Assembly: GCA_020848735.1 (NCBI GenBank)
Contig: JADLHO010000018.1
Coordinates: 1 to 64,000, forward strand
Source of the DNA: Planctomycetota bacterium
GTDB lineage: Bacteria > Planctomycetota > UBA1135 > UBA2386
Reading direction: 5' to 3'
Length of the DNA: 64,000 bases
Under the pieces are notes generated by a model. That model was not told the DNA's origin. It saw only the letters and a list, made by a program, of their open reading frames with translations, and ran no database searches. Both the position numbers and the translations under genes were made by a program. Shown one piece after another: positions 1 to 11,219 of this stretch. The first letter of the stretch is position 1; each line of letters starts with the position of its first letter.

Positions 1-463
1 GATCCGCCGCGAAGGCCGGGACGAGGCCGAGGATGCGGCCCGAGCGGTCGATGTCGGCGCAGGGCGCGCTCGGGTCGGCGAGGTCCTGCGGAACGAGCGC
101 GATCGTGATCACGGCCGGGCTCTGGTGGTGATCGGCGATCAGGGCGCGCAGGTCGAAGCCGAGCGGGGCGCGCGCATCGATCGTGACGACGACTCCGGAG
201 TCGAAGCAGCCGCGGGCCGCCGCCAGCGCGCCGCCGAGGTCACCGGGGGCCGGGGCGTCCACGACCGCGATGATCCGCGGGAGGCCGGTCTCGTGGAGCA
301 GAGCCTCCGCCGCCGCCGCCGGCACCGCGAGCACGACGGCCTCGACGCCATGCGTCGTCGCCCAGCCCAGGGCGCGCCGGACCCGGTCGACGAGGTCGTG
401 GGTCGAGTTCGGACTGGCGGGAACGTGGTCCGCGTCGGCGCGGTGATGGACGAACGCGATCAT
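1..463 (-). CDS. Nucleotidyltransferase-like protein, N-terminal part (runs off the window)
   Basis: An open frame starts at ATG 463 on the minus strand and stays open to base 1, giving about 154 residues of the N-terminal part. Hydrophobic strands (EAVVLAVP, RIIAVVDAP, GVVVTIDAR) alternate with helices. A segment reading DLRALIADHH, then ALVPQDLADP, then DIDRSGRILGLVP resembles the part of sugar-nucleotide transferases where the sugar-phosphate is handled (usually a DxDGR-type turn before a hydrophobic strand). The usual glycine-rich nucleotide-binding motif is not visible at the N-terminus, so this may be a degenerate or regulatory member. The gene lies divergent from ppk1 across 172 bp. 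The family call is tentative; the reading frame is better supported than the function. Confidence 0.45.
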   Translation of the reverse strand, partial: MIAFVHHRADADHVPASPNSTHDLVDRVRRALGWATTHGVEAVVLAVPAAAAEALLHETGLPRIIAVVDAPAPGDLGGALAAARGCFDSGVVVTIDARAPLGFDLRALIADHHQSPAVITIALVPQDLADPSAPCADIDRSGRILGLVPAFAAD

Positions 464-635
464 CGTCGGGTGAGTGCGAAGGTAGCTATGACGTGAACCG
501 TGTCGACCAAGGGCGCGAGCCGCGGGGCGACGGGGAGGATAGCGGTCGGCTTGACGGTCTCTTCATCGTCCAGCCGGGGGGGAGTCCCTGACCCGTGGTG
601 CTATCGTCGGCGCGGCGGACCGGTCCGCGACCCAG

Positions 636-2826
<2,191 letters not shown>

Positions 2827-2831
<5 letters not shown>

Positions 2832-2938
2832 GACTGCGGCGCTGGGAATGCGGCGCTGGGAATGCGGCGCTGGGAATGCGGCGCTGGGAATGCGGCGCTG
2901 GGAATGCGGCGCTGGGACTGCGGCGCTGGGACCGGGCC
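2827..2938. repeat. 14-bp tandem repeat, 8 copies, overlapping the ppk1 stop codon
   Basis: The unit is gctgggaatgcggc, with copies starting at 2827, 2841, 2855, 2869, 2883, 2897, 2911 and 2925. The five copies from 2841 to 2910 are identical; the first, seventh and eighth differ at one to four positions. A 14-bp period is not a multiple of three, and the array begins on the ppk1 stop codon (2829-2831), so it is non-coding. There are no spacers, so it is not a CRISPR array. Confidence 0.95.
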
Positions 2939-2968
2939 GCCGCGAAGCGCGAGCGACACGGAGACGAC

Positions 2969-3004
2969 AAGGCCCGACAGCAACTTGCGCTGCTGCCGGG
3001 CCTT
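2969..3004 (-). terminator. Probable terminator hairpin downstream of tRNA-Asp
   Basis: A nearly perfect inverted repeat (aaggcccg-acagca, loop, tgctgc-cgggcctt) begins four bases beyond the encoded CCA of the minus-strand tRNA. The stem is about 14 bp, with a mismatch around the middle. The following bases contain only a short T-rich trace, so termination may be weak or assisted. On the plus strand it would also sit after ppk1 and its repeat. Confidence 0.6.
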
Positions 3005-3007
3005 GCA

Positions 3008-3084
<77 letters not shown>

Positions 3085-3172
3085 ATGTGAGGGGTCGCGA
3101 AAGCTAGCCATCGCGCGACCCGATGCAAGGTGCGGGATCGAATTCCTCGTCGCGCGCTCTCTTGGCAGGACC

Positions 3173-4195
3173 GTGGCAGCGGACGACGCTTCCGGCATGG
3201 CGCAGCGAGAGCTCGCGATCGGCTTCCTCGGCGCACCCGGTTGCGCGCGCCCGCACCTCTCGGTCGATGGCATGACCGAGTCGGGCCCGAACCTCTCGCA
3301 CTGGCCGGGGAACCGCACGCCGCCCGAGTGGAAGGCCGACCTCTCGACGGGCATCGCGCTGAACTTCGCGCGCGCGCCCGCGGCGCGGCGCGAGGACTTC
3401 CTCGGCGACGCGGAGCTCGTGCTCAACGACCACTACGACACCGACGGTGTCCTCTCGATGCTCGCGGTCGTCCGTCCGGACTTCGCGCTCGCGCGGGAGG
3501 AGCTCTGCCTCGCGGCGGCAGCGACCGGGGACTTCGGCGCCTGGCACGGACGCCACGCCTTCGCGATCGACCGCATCGTGGCGAACCTCGCCGCCCCGCG
3601 CTCACCGGTCGCCGCGGAGTTCGCCGGCGTCCGCGGTCCCGAACGCTCGCTGGCACGCTACCGCTGGCTGATCGAGAACGCCGAACGCGTGCTCGACGAG
3701 CCGGACTCGCTGGCCGCGTGCTGGCGGGACGAGTGTGAGCTCGTCTACGACGAACTCGCGCGGGCCCGCGCCGGCGCGCTGCGACGCCAGGTGGTGCCGG
3801 AGCTCGGACTCGCCGTGGTCGAGACCGATGGTCCGGTGCGACGCATGACCCTGAACTCGCTGGCCGGGGCATTCCGCGTGCTCCATGCCGAGCACGGCCC
3901 CGACGGCTGCCGCTATCGGTTCCACGACCGCACCGAGAGCTGGTTCGAGGTCGTCAGCTTCACGCCCCAGCCACGCATCGATCTGCGGCCGCTCGCCGCA
4001 CGGCTGGAGGAGCAGGAGGCACCGCGCCAGGATGGACTCGGCTGGTTCGCCGACCCGCCGGACGCACCGATCCCCGAACTGTGGTTCGGAGAGGACGCGA
4101 GTCAGGAATACGGCGAGGTCTCGAGGAAGCTCGGCGTCAGCGCGTTGCCGCTCGCCTGCGTCGTCGAACTCGTGCGCGACGCGCTCGAGGCCTGA
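3173..4195 (+). CDS. Uncharacterised protein resembling the DUF6687 family
   Basis: A 340-residue soluble protein without signal peptide or membrane segment. Its start resembles an uncharacterised bacterial family in which a conserved 'HLSVDGM....LSHWPGN.TP' segment is followed by 'LNDHYDTDGVLSMLAVVRPDFAL' and 'GDFGAWHGR'; all are visible here in the first 130 residues. The clustered His and Asp residues in the NDHYDTDG segment could bind a metal, but this is conjecture. The GTG at 3173 gives the longest frame; ATG 3197 (MAQRELAIGF) is an equally good start. It is not obviously in an operon: 65 bp separate it from the HD-GYP gene downstream. Function unknown. Confidence 0.7.
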   Translation: MAADDASGMAQRELAIGFLGAPGCARPHLSVDGMTESGPNLSHWPGNRTPPEWKADLSTGIALNFARAPAARREDFLGDAELVLNDHYDTDGVLSMLAVVRPDFALAREELCLAAAATGDFGAWHGRHAFAIDRIVANLAAPRSPVAAEFAGVRGPERSLARYRWLIENAERVLDEPDSLAACWRDECELVYDELARARAGALRRQVVPELGLAVVETDGPVRRMTLNSLAGAFRVLHAEHGPDGCRYRFHDRTESWFEVVSFTPQPRIDLRPLAARLEEQEAPRQDGLGWFADPPDAPIPELWFGEDASQEYGEVSRKLGVSALPLACVVELVRDALEA

Positions 4196-4260
4196 TCTCG
4201 GGGGATGGGCTCCTGCGCCTGGCGTCGCGCTGCCGATGCAGTGCGAGGTCCCATCGCGCG

Positions 4261-5202
4261 ATGCCGTTCCGCCAGCACACGAAGATCACGATCGCCTACC
4301 TCGCTGCGGGGGCGCTCTGGATCCTCTCGTCGGACGCCGCTGCCCACGCGGTCTTCGGCGACCTCTCGCGCCTGACCTGGGCGCAGTCGGCGAAGGGCAT
4401 CGTGTTCGTGCTCGTCACCGGCGTGTTGCTCCATGCGCTCAGCGCGCGCTCCTTCCGCCGCCTCGAGCGCGCGCATGCGGCCCTGCTCGAGAGCTACGAC
4501 CAGACGATCCGCGGCTGGGTCCGCGCCCTGGACCTGCGACATCGCGAGACGAAGGACCACTCGATCCGGGTCACGCGGATGACCGTGGCGATGGCACGCC
4601 TGCTCGGGATCCGCGGCGACGCGCTCGTCCAGGTCGAGCGTGGCGCACTGCTGCACGACATCGGCAAGCTCGGCATCCCGGACGCCATCCTGGTCAAGCA
4701 GGGACCGCTCGACGACGAGGAGCGCCGTTGCGTCGAGCGACATCCGTCGATCGCCCACGCGTTCCTCGCGGACATCGAGTTCCTGCGTCCCTGCCTCGAC
4801 ATCCCGTTCTGCCATCACGAGCGCTGGGACGGCGGCGGCTACCCGCGTGGACTGCGCGGCGAGGCGATCCCGCTCGCGGCGCGGATCTTCGCGATCGTCG
4901 ACGTGTGGGACGCGCTGAGCTTCGACCGCGTCTACCGCGGCGCGTGGACCCAGGACGAGGTCGTGGCGCACCTCGAGCGCGAGGCGGGTCGCCACTTCGA
5001 CCCGCGGGTCGTGCGCGTGTTCCTCGCGCACCGGGAAGCCCTCGTGGAGATCGGAAGGGGCGAGGGCCCCGTGCCGGAGCTCGGCCGCACCTCGCTCGTG
5101 CGTGCCGAGGCGACCGCCGTCCTCAGCGCGCGCGCAACGTCGACGCCGGCACCGGCTCCCGATCCTTCGGCGCGGATTCGATCGACGCCAGCAGCGCCTT
5201 GA
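4261..5202 (+). CDS. Membrane-anchored HD-GYP domain phosphodiesterase
   Basis: HD-GYP proteins usually hydrolyse cyclic di-GMP to GMP or pGpG. The 313-residue product has two predicted membrane segments (about residues 10-28 and 46-61) followed by a cytoplasmic HD-GYP domain. Visible motifs are the metal-binding HD pair His132-Asp133 in LLHDIGKLGIP, HPSIAHAFLADI, and the signature HHERWDGGGYPRGL (residues 185-198). No receiver or PAS domain is present, so the input is probably the short membrane region. ATG 4261 is chosen because it precedes the membrane segment; the open frame extends further upstream. The last 26 codons run antisense into the 3' end of the tricorn-like gene (80 bp convergent overlap) and encode a low-complexity Ala/Pro/Arg tail. 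Confidence 0.9.
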   Translation: MPFRQHTKITIAYLAAGALWILSSDAAAHAVFGDLSRLTWAQSAKGIVFVLVTGVLLHALSARSFRRLERAHAALLESYDQTIRGWVRALDLRHRETKDHSIRVTRMTVAMARLLGIRGDALVQVERGALLHDIGKLGIPDAILVKQGPLDDEERRCVERHPSIAHAFLADIEFLRPCLDIPFCHHERWDGGGYPRGLRGEAIPLAARIFAIVDVWDALSFDRVYRGAWTQDEVVAHLEREAGRHFDPRVVRVFLAHREALVEIGRGEGPVPELGRTSLVRAEATAVLSARATSTPAPAPDPSARIRSTPAAP

Positions 5203-8200
5203 CCGCTTCGGCGAGCTGCGCATCCGGACCGCCGGGGGTGTTCCAGAGCGCGACGTCGGGCATGCAGCCGTTGAGCTCCATGTCCGCGCCGTCGCCCACG
5301 AGATACCAGCCGCGGAACGGCATGCGCACCATCGAGCCATCGAGCAGTCCCGCGCCGCCCGTGCTGATCACGCCGCCCGCCGTGCGCATGCCGACCACCG
5401 GCCCACGCCCCAAGGTCTTGACCGCGTGGCTCAAGATCTCGGCGTTGCTGAACGAACGCTCGTTGCACATCACCGCGACCGGCTTGAACCAGGTGGCGTA
5501 GACCTTGCGATCCTGTGGGTAGCCGGGACCCCCGCCGCGCGGCACCGCGATCGCGTGGCGCGGCTGCGTGAGCGCGGTGAGCACGTGATCCGCGGTGCTG
5601 CCGCCGCCATTCCAACGGACATCGACGATCAGTCCGTCCTTGCCCGCGCCGGCGTGGTACAGGTCTTCCTCGAAGCGGAGGAAGCTCGACATGTCCATCC
5701 CGCGGATGTGCAGGTAGCCGAGCCGCCCGCCGGAGAGCTCCTCGACCTTGCGGCGCGTGTCCTCGATCCACTCGTCGTACAGCAGGCCCGCGACGGAGGT
5801 GACCGGACGCAGCACGACCTTGCGCTCGGCGCCTTCGCCACCGCGCACGGTCAGCTCGACGTCACGCGCCTCGCGCATCGTCAACGCGACGTGGAACGCG
5901 GTGGCGTGTGCGACCGCGCGACCGTCGACGGCGAGCACGCGCTCGCCCGCGCGGATGAGGCTGCGCGCCTGCGCCGCCGGACTGCCGGGGATCACGCTCG
6001 AGACCAGGAGGCCGGGGCCCGCCGCGGCATCGTCGAAGCGCAGCCCCGCGTGGTAGGTCTGCTCGGTCCACGCGCCGTCCTCGCGAGCGCGAGGCAACGG
6101 ATCGCTGCCGCCCGAATGCCCCATATGCGACGCGTTGAGCTCGCCGAGCATGTGGTTCATCAGGCGCGAGAACTCCGCGCGCCCGAGGAGCTGCGCGGCG
6201 ACGTCGCGGTACTTCGCGCGGATGGCCGCCCAGTCCCGGTTGTTGAGGTTGCCGTCGTAGAAGCGATCCCGCATCGCGCGCCAGCCCTGATCGAACGCGA
6301 GCTTGCGGATCTCGCGCCAGTCGCGCTCCTCGAGGATCGTGAACCCGAAGGTCTCGAGCTTGCCGGACTTCGCGTCGAGGGATGCCGGGGCGCTGCCACC
6401 GCCGCCGCCGCGCCCGAACCCGCCACCGCGTGGCCCAGGGCCGGGCCCCGCCGCCGGTATGGCCGAGGCGGCTGAGCCGCGACCGACGATCTGATCGCCC
6501 TCCTTCAACCAACGCGCATCCGCGAGCCCCGACGACGCGAGCTTCTTCGGCGTGAGCTCGTCGGGGAAGGTCACCGTGAAGAAGCCGGACTCCGCCCCGA
6601 CGCGGGTGTTGAACGCGAGCTTCTTGCCATCGGGTGACCAGAGCAGCCCACTCTCCCCGGAGTCGGGATTCGCGAGGCGCGCGATGCGCTCGTGGATGCC
6701 GTCGAAGTCGATGACGACGTCCTTCGTCTTCTCGCCGGGTTTCTCACCGGGCTTGCTCTCGGGCTTCGCGTCGGACGGCGGATCCTGGTCCGGCTTCGCA
6801 TCGGCGGAGCGGCCCTCCCCCGAGCGGGGCCCCTTGCCCTTCTTCATCGCCTCGATCGCCTTCTCGAGCCGGCGATCGCGGTCGGTCTCCTCGGCGGCCT
6901 GCTTCGCGAGGGTCACGTACCAGATGTCGCTCTCCTCGCCATCGCGGCGACCCACCCACGCGATGCGCTGGCCGTCGCCCGACCAGACCGGGCGGGAGTC
7001 GTCGTCGGGATGGCGCGAGAGGTTGAAGGGCGGACGCGTGCCATCGAGCGGGACGATCCACACATCGTCGTTGAAGTCGTCGTCCTCGCGCGAATAGCAG
7101 AGCCACGTGCCGTCGGGTGACCAGTCGAAGACCGGTGCGTCCCAGCCCGCGACGATGCGGCGATGGTCGGTGCCGTCGGCGTCCATGACGAACAGGTCGC
7201 CGCCCTTCGCGTACGCGACGTGCGCGCCGGTCGGACTGAGCGCGAGGCGCGCTTCCACGGCGGCGTCGTCGGTGACCTTACGGAGCGCGAACGAGAGCGG
7301 TGCGGCACGCCACCAGATGCCGTCGTCGCGGGAGCAGCTCGCCTCCCACAGGTCGACCTCACCACCGTGCTCGCTGACGAAGAAGAGCCGCTTGCCGTCC
7401 TTCGTGAACGCGAGGTCGCCTTCGATCGCGGGCGTGTCGGTGACCTGGACGGGCTCCTTCAGCACGCGATCCATGACGAACACGTCGTGCCCGGCGACGA
7501 ACGCGAACTGCTTGCCGTCGTCGGTGAACGCGACGTTGTCCGCGGTGCCGACGCGGCGGCGCTCCACCGTCTCACCGAGCGCGTCCCCCGAAGCGCGGAG
7601 ATCGATCGCGCGCACCACGCCACTCGCGACGTCGAGGAGCGCGAGGTCGAAACGCCGCTGGAAGAGGATGCGCTTGCCGTCGGCCGAGGCGCTCGGGAAG
7701 AGCACGCCGTCGTCGCTGCCATCGGCGCCGAGTCGCGTGATCGCCCGCGCCTCGCCTCCGGTCGTCGCCCGCCAGAACAGCTCGGCGGTGCCGTCCGGAT
7801 CGCTGACGAACCAGTAGCCGCTGCCGTCCGGCGACCAGAGCGGCGCGCGCTCGGCGATGTTCTGGTACGCCGGTCGATCGGCGCTCAGGCGCGTGGCCTT
7901 GGCCTCGGCGGGGCTGTTCCCGAGCTCGATGAGCCAGAGCTGGCTCGCGGCCGAGCCGCGGTACCCTTTGCGCCAGGGCTCGACCCCCAGCCGCGTGGCG
8001 AGCAGGCGCTTGCCGTCGGGGGAGAGCGCCGCCTCGCCGACGGCGAAATCGACGAGCATGCGCTCGGGCTCGCTCGTCGCGGACACGATGCGGTCTGACG
8101 GAACCCGACCCGGCGCGGTCCGGTCCGCCGGCAGCGGCCTCGCGAAGAGACGCCGCGCCTCGGCGCCGAAGGGCGAGCGATCCGTGCTGCGCAACACGAG

Positions 8201-8575
8201 CAGGGACCTGCCATCGGCGCTGAAGCCGAGCGCCGTGCGCGAGAGGCCGTCGAAGGTGAGCTGGCGCGCCTCGCCCCCGTCGATCGGCATCAGGAAGAGC
8301 TGTTCGCCGCCGGCGCGGTCGCTCGAGAAGAGCACGTGCTTGCCGTCGGGGCTCGGGATGGGCGAGCCGTCCTCGCCGACGTGCGTCGTGAGCCGGCGCG
8401 CGACCGCCGTGCCGTCGAGCGGGGCGATCCAGATGTCGGATTGCCAGGCGAAGACCACCGCGCGCCCGTCGGGGAGGATCCGCGGTTCGAGCGGCATCCG
8501 GATCGGACGGTCCTGCGCGAGCAGGCCTGCGGTGGAGACGAGGAGGAGCGACGCAACCTTGATCGAGGTTCCCAT
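5123..8575 (-). CDS. Secreted tricorn-type protease (beta-propeller, PDZ, S41 peptidase)
   Basis: A 1150-residue relative of the tricorn protease, which trims oligopeptides. The N-terminus has a signal peptide ending near LLAQ (residue 21). There follow many WD/TolB-like blades with the phrases SPDGKHVLFSSDR, FSADGRSLLVL, SPDGSGYWFVSDPDG and SPDGTWLCYSREDDD, over roughly residues 25-690. A Lys/Pro/Glu-rich linker interrupts them near residues 585-615. The core domain, a PDZ domain (near GERVLAVDGRAVAHA) and the S41 peptidase core follow. The peptidase has IVDVRWNGGGS and NERSFSNAEILSHA, where the serine of SFSNAE is the expected nucleophile, then VGMRTAGGVIST. The signal peptide argues for a periplasmic location. 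It is convergent with the HD-GYP gene, overlapping by 80 bp. Confidence 0.93.
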   Translation of the reverse strand: MGTSIKVASLLLVSTAGLLAQDRPIRMPLEPRILPDGRAVVFAWQSDIWIAPLDGTAVARRLTTHVGEDGSPIPSPDGKHVLFSSDRAGGEQLFLMPIDGGEARQLTFDGLSRTALGFSADGRSLLVLRSTDRSPFGAEARRLFARPLPADRTAPGRVPSDRIVSATSEPERMLVDFAVGEAALSPDGKRLLATRLGVEPWRKGYRGSAASQLWLIELGNSPAEAKATRLSADRPAYQNIAERAPLWSPDGSGYWFVSDPDGTAELFWRATTGGEARAITRLGADGSDDGVLFPSASADGKRILFQRRFDLALLDVASGVVRAIDLRASGDALGETVERRRVGTADNVAFTDDGKQFAFVAGHDVFVMDRVLKEPVQVTDTPAIEGDLAFTKDGKRLFFVSEHGGEVDLWEASCSRDDGIWWRAAPLSFALRKVTDDAAVEARLALSPTGAHVAYAKGGDLFVMDADGTDHRRIVAGWDAPVFDWSPDGTWLCYSREDDDFNDDVWIVPLDGTRPPFNLSRHPDDDSRPVWSGDGQRIAWVGRRDGEESDIWYVTLAKQAAEETDRDRRLEKAIEAMKKGKGPRSGEGRSADAKPDQDPPSDAKPESKPGEKPGEKTKDVVIDFDGIHERIARLANPDSGESGLLWSPDGKKLAFNTRVGAESGFFTVTFPDELTPKKLASSGLADARWLKEGDQIVGRGSAASAIPAAGPGPGPRGGGFGRGGGGGSAPASLDAKSGKLETFGFTILEERDWREIRKLAFDQGWRAMRDRFYDGNLNNRDWAAIRAKYRDVAAQLLGRAEFSRLMNHMLGELNASHMGHSGGSDPLPRAREDGAWTEQTYHAGLRFDDAAAGPGLLVSSVIPGSPAAQARSLIRAGERVLAVDGRAVAHATAFHVALTMREARDVELTVRGGEGAERKVVLRPVTSVAGLLYDEWIEDTRRKVEELSGGRLGYLHIRGMDMSSFLRFEEDLYHAGAGKDGLIVDVRWNGGGSTADHVLTALTQPRHAIAVPRGGGPGYPQDRKVYATWFKPVAVMCNERSFSNAEILSHAVKTLGRGPVVGMRTAGGVISTGGAGLLDGSMVRMPFRGWYLVGDGADMELNGCMPDVALWNTPGGPDAQLAEAVKALLASIESAPKDREPVPASTLRAR

Positions 8576-8799
8576 GGCGCAGAGTGAGGGCGCAGGAATA
8601 ATGCGCGGGCGGGCGTCTACGCGCGCCCCTTCGACGCCGCGAGCCGCGGATCGGTACGAACGTGCGGCACACCGGGCTTCCGGCCCGGACGCACGACGGA
8701 CCGCGACGCGGCTCGGCCACGATCGCGCGCCCGATCCTCACACGACCCCGCCGCTCGACCGAACGAGCGCGACCTCCCGGCCGCCGTGCCGCTCCCAAC

Positions 8800-10068
8800 A
8801 TGTCTCCGCGTCAATCCAGCCTGCTCCTCCCCCTCTCGGTCCTCCTCGCCTGCGGCCACGCGTTCGCACAGGACGCCACGACGACCTCGGCGGCTTCACC
8901 GCTGGTGATCACGACCACCGATCCGATGGTCGCCATGGGTGTCAATCGGATGTTCAAGGGCGCGGCCGGCATGCCCGAGATCGGCGAGGGCAAGGCGCTG
9001 GTCCTGAGCCTCGACGACGGCGGCAAGCTCTCGAGCCGCGATGCGGCCGCGAGCGACTGGCTCCGCATCGAGGCCAATCCCGCGGCCATGATGAAGATCT
9101 TCAAGAAGGAGGTCACCCAGGGCCGCATGACCGCCGGCATGTTCGGCGGCATGGCGCTGGCCCAGTCCGGGCTCGACGCCGAGGCGATCGATGTGATCCT
9201 CGACGCCGTCTTCGACTTCCCGAACCAGCTCGACGGGCTCGTCGTGTCGATCCCCAAGCCCTACGCGGCGGGAGAGCAGATGGACATCGCCGTCGACCTC
9301 GCGCCGAAGGCCGAGACCTGGTTCGCACAGCTCGTCACCGGCCTCCGGCCGCACGCCAAGGGCCTACGCAACCTCTCTCCGTGGGGCGCGATGATGCACG
9401 CGGCCTTCGACATGGACTTCGCGGCCGTGTCGCCCCTCCTGATGCCGATGGTCGAGCTCTTCACGGGCTTCATGATCCAGGACGACGACCTGAAGGCGAA
9501 GGCGAAGACCCTCTACGCGACCTACATGTCCGGCTATGCGGGCCCGATGAGCATGACCTTCGACATGGAAGACGGCATGCGCGTCCTCGTGGAGGCGAGC
9601 GATGGCGACGCCATCACGGCGGCGATGAAGGACCCCGCCTGGCTCGAGATCTCGAAGGCGAGCGCCGACATGGCCGGGGGCGTGGTGGACGTGAACCTCG
9701 ATGCCCTCCAGCACCGTGACGTCACGGTCATCGAGTCGACCGTCGAGCTCGACGATCCGGCTTCCAACCCGCTCGCGAAGGACGGCAAGATGAGCACGAT
9801 GGTCGCGGTCGGCGGCGATGCGATGCTCATGTCGATGATGGGTGACGCGAAGTCGTCCATCAAGTCGCTGATCGACCTCGCCCTCGACGCGAAGAACGTC
9901 CGGAAGCCGCTCGGCAAGCTGATGACGATGCACTTCGACGTGGTGCGCTTCGGCGCGTTCATGTCCTCGCAGACCGGTCAGGACCTGGGCGACGACGCCC
10001 CCGAGAACATCGACGTCAGCCTCGCGAAGAACGACAAGGGCCTCCACCTCGAGGTGAAGATCAAGTGA
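8800..10068 (+). CDS. Secreted protein of unknown function coupled to the deoxyhypusine-synthase-like gene
   Basis: A 422-residue product beginning with a clear signal peptide (MSPRQSSLLLPLSVLLACGHAFAQ, described by its positively charged start, hydrophobic core and AFAQ cleavage region at about residue 24). The mature part is rich in Met, Asp and Ala and predicted mixed alpha/beta, with no catalytic motif I recognise. Phrases such as GMRVLVEASDGDAI and LEVKIK at the end look like paired beta strands of a lipoprotein-like fold. ATG 8800 is chosen over upstream in-frame starts because it places the signal peptide at the N-terminus. The stop codon overlaps the GTG start of the next gene (GTGA), implying co-translation. 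Function unknown. Confidence 0.8.
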   Translation: MSPRQSSLLLPLSVLLACGHAFAQDATTTSAASPLVITTTDPMVAMGVNRMFKGAAGMPEIGEGKALVLSLDDGGKLSSRDAAASDWLRIEANPAAMMKIFKKEVTQGRMTAGMFGGMALAQSGLDAEAIDVILDAVFDFPNQLDGLVVSIPKPYAAGEQMDIAVDLAPKAETWFAQLVTGLRPHAKGLRNLSPWGAMMHAAFDMDFAAVSPLLMPMVELFTGFMIQDDDLKAKAKTLYATYMSGYAGPMSMTFDMEDGMRVLVEASDGDAITAAMKDPAWLEISKASADMAGGVVDVNLDALQHRDVTVIESTVELDDPASNPLAKDGKMSTMVAVGGDAMLMSMMGDAKSSIKSLIDLALDAKNVRKPLGKLMTMHFDVVRFGAFMSSQTGQDLGDDAPENIDVSLAKNDKGLHLEVKIK

Positions 10069-11120
10069 CCGCCGCAAGCCACGACGCCAACTGGCGCAAG
10101 CGCCGCATCGAGCACATCACGCTCGACACGTTCAATCCCGTCCCCCTGATCGACGCCATGGACAAGATGGCGTTCCAGGCCCGCAACACGGCGCGCGCCG
10201 CGCACATCGTCGACATGATGGTGCGCGATCGCGATTGCAGCGTGTGGCTCTGCCTCGCGGGTTCCCTGGTCAGCGCGGGACTCAAGCGCGTCATCGTCGA
10301 CATGATCCGCGCGAACATGATCGACGCGATCGTGTCGACCGGTGCGAACATCGTCGATCAGGACTTCTTCGAGGCGCTCGGCTTCCACCACTGGCACGGC
10401 AGCCAGTTCGCGGACGACAACGAGCTCCGCGAGGCGATGATCGATCGCATCTACGACACGTACATCGACGAGAACGAGCTGCGCGCCTGTGACGACACGA
10501 TGGGCCAGCTCGCCGATGCGCTGCCGCCCAAGCCGCACAGCTCGCGCGAGTTCATCCGCGAGATGGGGCGCTGGCTCACGACCAACGCGAAGAACCGGGA
10601 CTCGATCGTGCTGTCGTGCTTCGAGCGCGGGATCCCGATCTTCTGCCCGGCCTTCAGCGACTGCAGCGCCGGCTTCGGCCTGGTGAAGCACCAGTGGGAG
10701 CGCGGCCTGCGCGGGAGCGAGATGCTGAGCATCGACTCCGCGAAGGACTTCCTCGAGCTGACGAAGATCAAGATCGAGGCCGGCACCACCGGCCTGTTCA
10801 TGATCGGCGGCGGCGTGCCGAAGAACTTCGCGCAGGACACCGTCGTGGCGGCGGAGCTGCTCGGCATCGATGCCGAGATGCACAAGTACGCGGTGCAGAT
10901 CACCGTCGCCGACGAACGCGACGGCGCGCTCTCGGGCTCGACGCTCAAGGAGGCGAGCTCCTGGGGCAAGGTGGCGACCACGCACGAACAGATGGTGTTC
11001 GGCGAGGCGACCATCGTGATGCCCCTGGTCGCGGGCTACGCGTACCACAAGAAGGCGTCCGCGGGCCGCAAGGTCGCGAACTGGAACGCCTTCCTCGACG
11101 CGCCGATCGCGGCGAAGTGA
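10065..11120 (+). CDS. Deoxyhypusine-synthase-like protein (possible homospermidine synthase)
   Basis: The 351-residue product belongs to the deoxyhypusine synthase family, NAD-dependent enzymes that move the aminobutyl group of spermidine. Bacteria lack eIF5A; bacterial members that have been studied act on free polyamines, so a homospermidine-type reaction is the likely role. Visible features are the NAD-binding STGANIVDQD (91-100), the acidic pocket near HSSREFIREMGRW, GGGVPKNF (248-255), and the catalytic lysine Lys302 in EASSWGKVATTHEQ. The length is close to the family norm. The start is a GTG at 10065 that overlaps the stop of the preceding secreted-protein gene by 4 bp; no ATG nearby fits. 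Cytoplasmic. The pairing with a secreted protein is unexplained. Confidence 0.88.
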   Translation: MTAASHDANWRKRRIEHITLDTFNPVPLIDAMDKMAFQARNTARAAHIVDMMVRDRDCSVWLCLAGSLVSAGLKRVIVDMIRANMIDAIVSTGANIVDQDFFEALGFHHWHGSQFADDNELREAMIDRIYDTYIDENELRACDDTMGQLADALPPKPHSSREFIREMGRWLTTNAKNRDSIVLSCFERGIPIFCPAFSDCSAGFGLVKHQWERGLRGSEMLSIDSAKDFLELTKIKIEAGTTGLFMIGGGVPKNFAQDTVVAAELLGIDAEMHKYAVQITVADERDGALSGSTLKEASSWGKVATTHEQMVFGEATIVMPLVAGYAYHKKASAGRKVANWNAFLDAPIAAK

Positions 11121-11219
11121 GCCGTGTCGGCGCGGCGCTCGACAGCGAGCGCCTGCCGCCGGCCACCCAGGCGCCCGCCCGCGTGCACACCCCGTGTCGC
11201 GGGCGGACCAAGCCCGCCC

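Noticed and set aside
8677-8693. Short inverted repeat ccgggc-ttcc-g-gcccgg between the tricorn and secreted-protein genes
   Set aside because: It is a six-base stem in GC-rich intergenic DNA between divergent genes, where no terminator is needed; too weak to call as an operator.
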